A stretch of 8,016 nt of DNA from Gammaproteobacteria bacterium. Its GTDB lineage: Bacteria; Pseudomonadota; Gammaproteobacteria; Arenicellales; Poriferihabitantaceae. The position numbers and the translations under genes are program-made. Every line of letters begins with the position of its first letter. Within the stretch, counting starts at the first letter, position 1. Below, in pieces: positions 1 through 6,704 of this stretch. Location of the stretch: the NCBI GenBank assembly GCA_024679435.1, contig JAIBDK010000093.1, forward strand, positions 1-8,016, in the 5' to 3' direction. The notes below the pieces were generated by a model. That model was not told the origin of the DNA. It ran no database searches and saw only the letters and a program-made list of their open reading frames with translations.

Positions 1-2613
1 ACCGACTTTCATGTCTCCCAGCGTTTCCGATTGATCGGCCTGTCGGCCCTCAAAGGAAAACTTCACCGAATACAGACTGCCCAGTTCGGGTAACACTTCA
101 TTTTCAAGTTTATTGCGAATTTTATTCGCATTATTGACAGCAGGATCGACACTCGCAGTCACGGTAATTGCAAGCCTGCCGTTAGAATGGCGAATGGTTT
201 CAAATCCTCGCTCACTTTCAATAATGGCCAGATTGTCAACGGGCTCACTCCTGCCATTGGGCAGAATAATATCCAGATCAGAGAGACTCGATAGACGATT
301 TCTTTCAGACTCGGTCAGATGCAATCGAACGTCAATATCATCGAACCCATCAGAAAGTTCCTGTATCTTAAAACCGTCATAGGCTGCTCGAAGTTGCCTT
401 GAAATACTGTCGATGGTTAATCCAAGGGCTTCAGCTGTCGGATTGAGTCGAAGCACCATCTGTTCACGGCCGTAGGGGGCATCATCCCCTACTCCACTGA
501 CACCGGCAATATCGCTTAATACATCCTGTAGTGATTGCGCCGCCAGTTTTACTGAATTGATATCATTTCCGGACACTCGAATATCTAAGTCCCTGCCCGG
601 GGGCCCGGCTCGCGGCTCCAGAATAGAGAGGCTTTCAATACCGGGGATTCGAGGCAGTTTTTCTTCCCATGCTGAAATGATGCTCCGGTTTCGAATTGTG
701 CGTTGATCGGGATCCGTTAATTCAACCCGGATCGCACCAAAGTGATCTCCCCGCCGACCGGCATCATTTGCGCCTTCCACCGTTCCATGACGAATAATGA
801 CCAGGTTAATGAAATCTTCCCCGAGTTGTTTCTCAACTTCATAAAGAGATTGCTCCATTTGACCAAGATAGGTTTCCACTTGAGACTTGGGCGTACCGGA
901 GACGAAACCGACATTTGCATAAATACGGTCTGCCTCAGCGGTGGGGAAAAACTGAAATCCTATTCGGCCGCCCTGAACCCATCCAACGGTGGCAATCATA
1001 ATCGCAATCATCAGCGACATCGTTGACCAGCGATTGGATACACTAAAGCGCACTAGGGGCCTGAACCATTTATCCCGAAACCGAACAAATCCGTTGTCAA
1101 ATGCTTTCCGCAATTTACCGGGGCGATAATCACCCATTGCGCGAAATGAATGGGTGAGATGCCCGGGAAGAATTAAAAAGCATTCCACAAGAGAGGCCAC
1201 GATCACACATATAATAACCACAGGAATTGCCTGTAGTATCGAACCGATAATGCCCCCTACGATTAACAACGGCATAAATGCCGCAATAGTAGTAAGGGAA
1301 GAAGAAAATACCGGACCAAGCATTCTCAAGGCAGCAGATTGAGACGCCAGCCGGGGGCGCTCACCCATTTCATAGTGGGTCATCGCATCTTCACCGACTA
1401 CAATGGCGTCGTCTACGATAATCCCCAAAGCCATAATCAATGCAAAAAGGCTGATCATGTTTATCGAACCGCCTACCATATAGAGGATTGCCAGAGCCGC
1501 CATAAACGAAACAGGAATCCCGACGGCAGTCCACCACGCTACGCGTCCACTCATAAATAAAAAAAGGATAAGTACCACAAGTATCAACCCACCCAGCCCG
1601 TTTTTGACCAATAAGTTAATTCGTCCCTGAAGCAGTTCCCACTGCTCATTGAAGGGAACTAACACAACTCCTTCAGGTAAACTCGGCTGTACGTCTTCAA
1701 GCCATTCATGGAATATCGCGGCTGATTTCAGGCTATCACCACTTTCCGTCCGGTTAAGAGACATTTCCACGGCCGGTAACCCTTTGAACCAGATTGATAC
1801 CTGCCCATCTTTTGGCTTGCGATTTATTTCCGCAATTTGACCTAAGGTGAGTAGCCTACCCTGCTTTCCGGTGACGACTGGAATAGTCTCAAATCCCAAC
1901 GAATTTTCTCTGCGCTCCTGAAAACGCAATTGCCGGGCAGTTTCCTCACGCCCAATGATTCCGACAGGAACGTCCCGGGACCACGATGCGATCCTTCTTC
2001 CAAGTTCATCCAGCGACAATCCCCAGCGCCTCAATTCCGAAGATGGTACCTCTATGGAAATCTGTTCATCTGGCAGGCCGCTGATAAAAATTTTTGCGAT
2101 GCCTCTATCTAATAACTCGGTTTCGAATCGATTCACTAATCCACGCAACTCTCCAAGATCTTTTACCCCAGTAACTAATAGCCGGGAGATTCCTTCGTAA
2201 CGCGTCGCTTTGGATACTTCGGGGGTTTCTGCGTCATCCGGTAAGTTTCTAGCCAGATCGACACGTTCTTTCACCTGATCAACTGCCAACCCCATTTCTG
2301 TGCCTTCATAAAACTCAAGGGTAATGGAGGAAACTCCCTCTCCCGATGTTGAGGTCATCTGCTTAACGAAATCGACATCCCGCAATTCCTGTTCCAGTGG
2401 CGTCGTGATCAGTTCTTCAACATCTTCAGCGCTCGCTCCGCTCCAGACAACCCTGACACTTGCGTAATCGATGTCGAAGGTTGGAAAAAATTGGGTGTTC
2501 AGTTGTTTGATTGCCCAGAAGCCAGCGAGAAACATCATCACCATCAACAGATTTGCAGCAACCGGGTGATTGCTGAATATACCAATTAGGTGTGAGTTTT
2601 CTTCCTTACTCAT
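1..2613 (-). CDS. RND family efflux permease, inner-membrane subunit (3' end beyond window)
   Basis: This is a proton-driven tripartite efflux pump subunit that moves substrates from the inner membrane and periplasm toward an outer-membrane channel. The start is the ATG at 2613-2611, giving MSKEENSHLIGIF, and 871 codons run in frame to base 1 without a stop. RND permeases are usually about 1020-1050 residues, so roughly 83% is present. Visible features are TM1 at about 13-35, a first porter domain at about 40-330, TM2-TM6 at about 336-482, and TM7 at about 530-548. The TM4 proton-relay signature GIIVDDAIVV places the paired aspartates at D401 and D402. The second porter domain is cut near residue 871, just before TM8. 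It lies 44 bp after the adaptor gene, a normal arrangement for a two-gene pump operon. The ribosome binding site is weak (only GAG near -10). The family is clear; substrate and outer-membrane partner are unknown. Confidence 0.95.
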   Translation of the reverse strand, partial: MSKEENSHLIGIFSNHPVAANLLMVMMFLAGFWAIKQLNTQFFPTFDIDYASVRVVWSGASAEDVEELITTPLEQELRDVDFVKQMTSTSGEGVSSITLEFYEGTEMGLAVDQVKERVDLARNLPDDAETPEVSKATRYEGISRLLVTGVKDLGELRGLVNRFETELLDRGIAKIFISGLPDEQISIEVPSSELRRWGLSLDELGRRIASWSRDVPVGIIGREETARQLRFQERRENSLGFETIPVVTGKQGRLLTLGQIAEINRKPKDGQVSIWFKGLPAVEMSLNRTESGDSLKSAAIFHEWLEDVQPSLPEGVVLVPFNEQWELLQGRINLLVKNGLGGLILVVLILFLFMSGRVAWWTAVGIPVSFMAALAILYMVGGSINMISLFALIMALGIIVDDAIVVGEDAMTHYEMGERPRLASQSAALRMLGPVFSSSLTTIAAFMPLLIVGGIIGSILQAIPVVIICVIVASLVECFLILPGHLTHSFRAMGDYRPGKLRKAFDNGFVRFRDKWFRPLVRFSVSNRWSTMSLMIAIMIATVGWVQGGRIGFQFFPTAEADRIYANVGFVSGTPKSQVETYLGQMEQSLYEVEKQLGEDFINLVIIRHGTVEGANDAGRRGDHFGAIRVELTDPDQRTIRNRSIISAWEEKLPRIPGIESLSILEPRAGPPGRDLDIRVSGNDINSVKLAAQSLQDVLSDIAGVSGVGDDAPYGREQMVLRLNPTAEALGLTIDSISRQLRAAYDGFKIQELSDGFDDIDVRLHLTESERNRLSSLSDLDIILPNGRSEPVDNLAIIESERGFETIRHSNGRLAITVTASVDPAVNNANKIRNKLENEVLPELGSLYSVKFSFEGRQADQSETLGDMKVG

Positions 2614-2657
2614 GGTTGTCTCGAGGTCGACCCTTATCCACTTATTACGATTCAGGC

Positions 2658-3893
2658 CTAAAGCTGACTAATTTCAACGGTGAGACCGCTCACCGCCTGA
2701 GGTAGACGTGAGATAAGGATCTGATCTGATTGCTGCAGATTCTTACCTGAAATAATAACCATTCTCTGGCCATTTTTCTTATTCAGCTCACCCAAAAGTT
2801 CTACGTTTACGGCTTCCAGCATATTATTTACAACACGGTATATCCGGTTTTTTCCGTAAAGTGCATCAATAGAAACAACAACGGCATTATCAACTGGAGG
2901 GAGGTTCAATCTTACTTCCAGAGTAATTCCTAATGCCGGCAGTTTGCTGGTATTACTCCTGAAAAATGCGTCTACCCCTCCCTGACCCTCCGAAACCACA
3001 GCCGACAAACGATGCAGAACGAGCTCAATTTTTCCCGACGTATGAACTGCTGTGGCAGTCACTGACACATCGTTATCCAATGAATCCTGAAGTATGGGAA
3101 TATAATCCGCTGGAACCTGAACCCGGACTTCGAGGCTGGACCTGTCATACAATTGCACCAGGACTCCTCCACGGGTAATCCTGTCGCCGTGAGAAACAAA
3201 TACTTTTGTGACTTTCCCGTCCGCCGGGGCATAGACCAGAGTTCGTGCAAGATCGTTCTTCGCCTTTTTTCTAAGCGCCTCGGCCTTTTGTTTTCGGGCT
3301 TCAAGTTGCAACTGACTGGAGGGAAACTCATCAATAGATTGCTGACGGTTTAGGATTGCGAGCAACTGTCGTTGCTCGTTTTGTAATGCCTCATCAAGAG
3401 TCGCCAGAGACCCCGCTTGAGACTGAGCGAGTTTTTTAGCTCTATTCACCGCATTACGAATAAGTTTCAGCAACTGCTTTTCGGTCCTAAGCGCACTTTT
3501 ATCGGCTTCCAGCTGAATTCTAGTATTTTGAATCTGGGCGTCTACTTCCAATAATTCAGCTTCCCTTTGGGACAATTCAAGACTTAGATCGGTATTATCA
3601 AGCCTAATCATTAACTGCCCGTTTTCAACGGACTCTCCTTCCAGAACGTAAACATCTACAACATCTGCTTCAATAGCCGAGGTCATCAAACTTGAATTTG
3701 GAGACTCCACCTCGCCAAAAAGCCGGGTTATCGGAACAGCAGATACCAAAGCCGCTTTCTGTACATTTACCAGAGGAGACACAATCCTTGCTTCAAGGGG
3801 ATCCGGCTCCGTTTTGCTATTCTTAAGGTGGATAAACACACCAATGCCCACGGCAAGGATGACTAACGGGAACAGAAATTTGAGAACCTTCAT
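2658..3893 (-). CDS. RND efflux periplasmic adaptor (HlyD-type membrane fusion protein)
   Basis: This 411-residue protein is the periplasmic adaptor that joins the RND permease encoded just downstream to an outer-membrane channel. Residues about 5-23 form a hydrophobic N-terminal segment with no lipobox cysteine, so it is probably membrane-anchored or exported rather than a lipoprotein. The first half of the lipoyl (barrel-sandwich) domain is near 72-99, ending RLDNTD. A long charged helical hairpin rich in Glu, Gln, Lys and Leu spans about 103-216 and is the expected coiled coil. The second lipoyl half follows at about 219-250, starting YAPADGKV, then a beta-barrel domain at about 253-330 and a membrane-proximal domain to the C terminus. 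The start ATG at 3893-3891 opens directly into the hydrophobic segment and has no clear Shine-Dalgarno sequence. Length and domain order are normal for the family. Confidence 0.93.
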   Translation of the reverse strand: MKVLKFLFPLVILAVGIGVFIHLKNSKTEPDPLEARIVSPLVNVQKAALVSAVPITRLFGEVESPNSSLMTSAIEADVVDVYVLEGESVENGQLMIRLDNTDLSLELSQREAELLEVDAQIQNTRIQLEADKSALRTEKQLLKLIRNAVNRAKKLAQSQAGSLATLDEALQNEQRQLLAILNRQQSIDEFPSSQLQLEARKQKAEALRKKAKNDLARTLVYAPADGKVTKVFVSHGDRITRGGVLVQLYDRSSLEVRVQVPADYIPILQDSLDNDVSVTATAVHTSGKIELVLHRLSAVVSEGQGGVDAFFRSNTSKLPALGITLEVRLNLPPVDNAVVVSIDALYGKNRIYRVVNNMLEAVNVELLGELNKKNGQRMVIISGKNLQQSDQILISRLPQAVSGLTVEISQL

Positions 3894-3936
3894 GGTTGAT
3901 ATTTATTTTTATGTAGACATGAGTGTGTTGAGGATG

Positions 3937-3942
3937 AGTATA
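3937..3942 (-). promoter_or_regulatory. Candidate -10 element for the efflux operon
   Basis: Read on the minus strand, the sequence is GGTCTATACTCAT, with TATACT 43 bases upstream of the adaptor ATG. TCTATACT resembles the extended -10 preferred by stationary-phase sigma factor RpoS as well as a fair sigma-70 -10. No good -35 hexamer lies 16-18 bp upstream, which is tolerable for an RpoS-type promoter but also lowers confidence. The position is right for a promoter driving the adaptor and permease. Confidence 0.35.
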
Positions 3943-3962
3943 GACCAGCAATCATGAAGACT

Positions 3963-4017
3963 TTGTGAAAGATAATGAAAAAGTAAGTCACAACTGATGG
4001 ATATCAATAAATTGTGA
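3963..4017. repeat. Three alternating TTGTGA hexamers, possible operator half-sites
   Basis: TTGTGA occurs at 3963-3968, its exact reverse complement TCACAA at 3988-3993, and TTGTGA again at 4012-4017. Centre-to-centre distances are 25 and 24 bp. They lie upstream of the candidate -10 of the efflux operon, where an activator or repressor would bind. The core resembles a CRP half-site (TGTGA), but the 18-19 bp spacers do not fit a standard CRP dimer site, which needs 6 bp between the half-sites. The function is unproven. Confidence 0.3.
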
Positions 4018-4079
4018 TCGATCTATACCCGTTTAGGCCATTTTATCTATGCCGGTAACTTCATATAGATGTATTCACC

Positions 4080-4093
4080 AGTGCAAGCGCACT
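4080..4093 (-). terminator. Weak stem-loop at the end of the reductase gene
   Basis: AGTGC-GCTT-GCACT on the minus strand forms a perfect 5-bp stem with a 4-base loop and overlaps the reductase stop codon (4094-4092). No U-run follows, so it is not a good intrinsic terminator. It may slow or protect the 3' end of the cassette transcript, or may be chance. Confidence 0.2.
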
Positions 4094-4865
4094 ATCCATT
4101 ACCTTTAAGCCTCTCACCCAGTGCTTCCAGGCCGGCGTTTAGGGTTGTTAGCATTCCGGCACTCCGATTGTGGTTTAACAACTGAGTATTTAAGCCTCCC
4201 TCTGTAGACAAGTCCTGCATGACTTCAAGAAATCGATTATTTCCATCTTTAGGAACAGTGTTTAGATATCCCGAAACCAGGGATGCTACGTAGATTTCAG
4301 CATTTACCAAACTTCCGGTTTTGTTACCAAGCCAGCTACCTGCGCAATTCAGTTGCGCCATCATGGTAGATAAAATTGCTGTTGCGGCAAAATGTGGCCC
4401 CATATGTTCTTCGCTTTCAAGCAAAATAATCGGGTTTTCATCACCAAAAATCTGTTCGAGCAGCGCACTGTCGGGGTAAACCGGCAGCGGGCAATTTCCG
4501 GTTTCGATAAAAGGCAGTGGTATGGTGACGCAAGGATTATGAGCTGGCCCGATCAAATCGCAGACTTCGGCAAGACTGATATCCGCCATAACACTGATTG
4601 TTTTGTGATTCTTGCGAAAATTCAGGTCAGGAAATATTTTCCGGGCTACATCGGCAAGTACGCTGAGAACGATAATATCTGATTGGTCCAGCACCCATTG
4701 GTTATCGCCTACTTTGAGGTTTTCAATCTGACTCTCAAGCCTCAATGAGATTTCAGCGCTTCTTTTGCTTACACAAATGCAGGCTTGCGGAAAGCGACGG
4801 GCAACAGAGCGTATCATCGGTTCAGCAATTTTTCCGCATCCTATAAATCCTATTTTCATAGTCAT
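4092..4865 (-). CDS. ProC-like NAD(P)-dependent reductase (pyrroline-5-carboxylate reductase family, divergent)
   Basis: This 257-residue protein has the two-part build of pyrroline-5-carboxylate reductase. The N-terminal Rossmann domain opens with KIGFIGCGKIAEPMI, whose GxxGxG loop is G6, G9 and G11. The following CVSKRSAE (31-38) is the kind of Ser/Arg pair that favours NADPH. The helical C-terminal dimerisation domain starts near residue 155 and contains LSTEGGLN (219-226), the counterpart of the ProC TPGG loop. The usual ProC MPNTP segment is replaced by TIPLPF (114-119), so the substrate may differ from pyrroline-5-carboxylate. The gene starts 26 bp after the mutase stop, with ATG at 4865 and a second possible ATG at 4859; neither has a strong Shine-Dalgarno sequence. 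It is probably the last gene of the cassette and is inferred to reduce an imine or imino acid in that pathway. The fold is well supported; calling it a true ProC would be unsafe. Confidence 0.8.
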   Translation of the reverse strand: MTMKIGFIGCGKIAEPMIRSVARRFPQACICVSKRSAEISLRLESQIENLKVGDNQWVLDQSDIIVLSVLADVARKIFPDLNFRKNHKTISVMADISLAEVCDLIGPAHNPCVTIPLPFIETGNCPLPVYPDSALLEQIFGDENPIILLESEEHMGPHFAATAILSTMMAQLNCAGSWLGNKTGSLVNAEIYVASLVSGYLNTVPKDGNNRFLEVMQDLSTEGGLNTQLLNHNRSAGMLTTLNAGLEALGERLKGNG

Positions 4866-4891
4866 ATTTTTCTGTTTTACATGTTGATAGA

Positions 4892-6667
4892 TTAATTGCC
4901 GTTACCTGCTACCAGTCTTAGTAAACATGGCATCATATCCTGAATCGAACGACACGGAATAGCCCCAAGTCTCTTCAGCTCTGGACTTACATCCACAGGG
5001 AGTGACGTATCAGTATCCTCGGGTATCTGGTTAAGCTGGCCTCCAATCATCACCGGCAAACTAATACCCCGCTCTTCAAGCTCATCTTTGAGCTGTCCAT
5101 AATAGGATAACGCTATGCCGTTATAAGTGCTTAAGATAACGGCATCAACCTCACTGCATTCAACAATTTGAGCGAGATCATCTGGATCTACCGAAACACC
5201 ACCATCAACAATATCTATTCCAAGTCCAATCAAAATTTGCTCTAACAAAAGTTTGCTATGCTCATGCACGTCCGTGGTGGCAACGACTATCCTCAGCTTG
5301 TTCCCCTGTAACTGCGATGCACCATGATCGGCCAGTTGCGCCATATGGTAACGAGCGGCTTCCATAATTTCCCGCTGGGTATCAGAACTTACAACGGGAA
5401 TACGCAAACCAGTAACAGGATCAAGGGCCCCTGGGCCGTACCATTGTTCCAGCTTTTTACCACCCAGGCGCCTGATAGCAAGGAACATCTCCACCGCATT
5501 ACTTACATCCACTCCCGACGCTTCGAACCCGGATAACAGGTTGCGTTTGAACGTCTCAGCACCTTCGATCAATTTTTTCCGAATTTCTTGTACTTTACCC
5601 ATGTCTATAATCGAATCAAATCCTCGGGTTATATCGATCAGTTGAGCGGCAAAAATCTGGGCATCAATTATTTCTGAAATATCAGGAATACGCTGGTTTT
5701 CGGTAACGGGAACCGGGTTTATCGCGTGGCCACTCGGATTCCTGATCTGGGCGGCAATATCAATCATTAGATAACCTGACAAACTTGCATAATTTTGGGC
5801 AGGCATACCGCGATAACTTGTGGTGTTTCCGTAAATCATGCTGCCGGGTTGTGGGCTTATTTCTGATAATGCCAGTTGAAACGCGTAGCGAAGTTCCGGC
5901 GTACTATAATGATGGCCGTAACAGTGGGTTACCTTTCCGCCTAACAAATCGGTCACCAGATATCGTTCCACCGCCGCGGCACCCAGGGCGCAGCAAAGAT
6001 CTCCAAGCACACCGGCGAATCCGTCATCGAGATTGGAATGAATCAAGACATCGACAGGCTGCGCAGCCATCAGAGCGATGGCTGTGAGGGTTGAACGAGT
6101 GGTTTCGACGTCGTCTCTCCAGTTTGGTAACTCGAAAGTAAAATACTGCCCGAGATTACCGATGGTTGTTACGCCTGCACTTAACGCGCTTTGTGTATTT
6201 TCCAGTGCTGCGGGGAAACCCAGCATGAAATCACCAAAATGAGAGGCAACCGGGGCCTGATTGGTAAGCCTGTAAAATGCCTCAGCGTCGCGGAGAATTA
6301 CCCCGGTACCCTGAATTTGTTGATCTCTGATGTCTCTTGGAAAGCCCATACTCCAGTCCAGACAGATTCCATATCGATCAACTTCAACTCCGCTTTTTAA
6401 GACAGTCTCATATATTTCAGAGAAGGCACGCTCGCTTTTTCCAACATCCCTGAACCCCATGTGTGCGTGCTGCATCAGCTTGCCACGTTCCATCTGGCGA
6501 ATTTTATACTCGCGCTCGGATCCACAATGATGAGCTTTTAGGAACTCACAAGATTGAACTCTCCAATCGTTCGCCAGTAATCGGCCGTGAGAGATAATCT
6601 CCTTAACATCTGGCAACTCAGGTTCCGGGAGAAGGTCTTTCTTTCTAAAATTTAGGTTAACTTCCAC
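4892..6667 (-). CDS. Single-chain cobalamin-dependent mutase-like protein (glutamate-mutase-like barrel plus B12-binding domain)
   Basis: The 591-residue protein looks like an adenosylcobalamin-dependent carbon-skeleton mutase with both parts in one chain. The C-terminal domain (about 456-585) is a B12-binding Rossmann-like domain. D466-x-H468 gives the lower axial histidine, then 41 residues to S513-T-Y515, then 26 residues to G542-G543, matching the family spacing DxHxxG-(41-42)-SxL-(26-28)-GG. Two motif positions differ: Ser471 replaces the Gly and Tyr515 replaces the Leu. Residues about 65-400 look like the TIM barrel of the glutamate mutase epsilon type, with conserved-looking stretches VDRYGICLDWSMGFP, ASHFGDFMLGFPAALENT, GNLGQYFTFELP and HSNLDDGFAG. 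The start is GTG at 6667; no better start or Shine-Dalgarno is visible. Neighbours suggest amino-acid chemistry, but the substrate is unknown. An aminomutase is an alternative, though I see no recognisable PLP-binding lysine motif. Confidence 0.8.
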   Translation of the reverse strand: MEVNLNFRKKDLLPEPELPDVKEIISHGRLLANDWRVQSCEFLKAHHCGSEREYKIRQMERGKLMQHAHMGFRDVGKSERAFSEIYETVLKSGVEVDRYGICLDWSMGFPRDIRDQQIQGTGVILRDAEAFYRLTNQAPVASHFGDFMLGFPAALENTQSALSAGVTTIGNLGQYFTFELPNWRDDVETTRSTLTAIALMAAQPVDVLIHSNLDDGFAGVLGDLCCALGAAAVERYLVTDLLGGKVTHCYGHHYSTPELRYAFQLALSEISPQPGSMIYGNTTSYRGMPAQNYASLSGYLMIDIAAQIRNPSGHAINPVPVTENQRIPDISEIIDAQIFAAQLIDITRGFDSIIDMGKVQEIRKKLIEGAETFKRNLLSGFEASGVDVSNAVEMFLAIRRLGGKKLEQWYGPGALDPVTGLRIPVVSSDTQREIMEAARYHMAQLADHGASQLQGNKLRIVVATTDVHEHSKLLLEQILIGLGIDIVDGGVSVDPDDLAQIVECSEVDAVILSTYNGIALSYYGQLKDELEERGISLPVMIGGQLNQIPEDTDTSLPVDVSPELKRLGAIPCRSIQDMMPCLLRLVAGNGN

Positions 6668-6668
6668 G

Positions 6669-6689
6669 TATATTATATTGATTAATATA
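6669..6689. promoter_or_regulatory. AT-only palindrome with TATAAT directly before the mutase start
   Basis: TATATTA and TAATATA form a perfect 7-bp inverted repeat around a 7-base spacer, ending one base before the GTG start codon and occupying the place of a Shine-Dalgarno sequence. Within it, on the minus strand, is a perfect TATAAT (6677-6672), whose expected start point 6-8 bases downstream would fall on the GTG itself. The -35 region is poor (TTCTAA at 18 bp). It may be an internal promoter giving a leaderless mutase mRNA, an operator, or simply AT-rich spacer. Confidence 0.35.
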
Positions 6690-6704
6690 TGTTTGTTAGA
6701 AGTT

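Larger units (their letters stand above)
3894..4091. other. Intergenic region between the amino-acid cassette and the efflux operon
   Basis: This 198-bp AT-rich stretch separates the reductase stop codon from the adaptor start. I see no convincing coding frame in it. It holds a short stem-loop at its right end, three TTGTGA-type hexamers in alternating orientation in the middle, and a -10-like element about 45 bp before the adaptor ATG. It is the longest non-coding stretch in the window and the natural place for the efflux operon's promoter and control sites. Confidence 0.7.

Noticed and set aside
742..1560. Plus-strand frames of 62-94 codons in the left part of the window.
   Set aside because: They lie antisense to the RND permease, whose frame is continuous with conserved transmembrane and porter motifs.
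2620..2631. Adjacent XhoI (CTCGAG) and SalI (GTCGAC) sites resembling a cloning linker.
   Set aside because: They lie in a natural spacer between two pump genes, reading frames on both sides are intact, and no vector sequence is present; coincidence is sufficient.
2966..3353. Several open frames of 66-91 codons on both strands inside the adaptor gene.
   Set aside because: They overlap a well-supported gene completely, show no family features and have no ribosome binding sites; they are shadows of its codon use.
3988..4017. A CRP binding site formed by TCACA and TGTGA.
   Set aside because: The half-sites face the wrong way (TCACA before TGTGA) and are 18 bases or more apart, unlike the TGTGA-N6-TCACA site of CRP.
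6668..6704. Possible cobalamin riboswitch ahead of the B12-dependent gene.
   Set aside because: The gap is only 37 bp and consists of AT-rich sequence, far too short for a cobalamin riboswitch; the region upstream of the cassette lies mostly outside the window.
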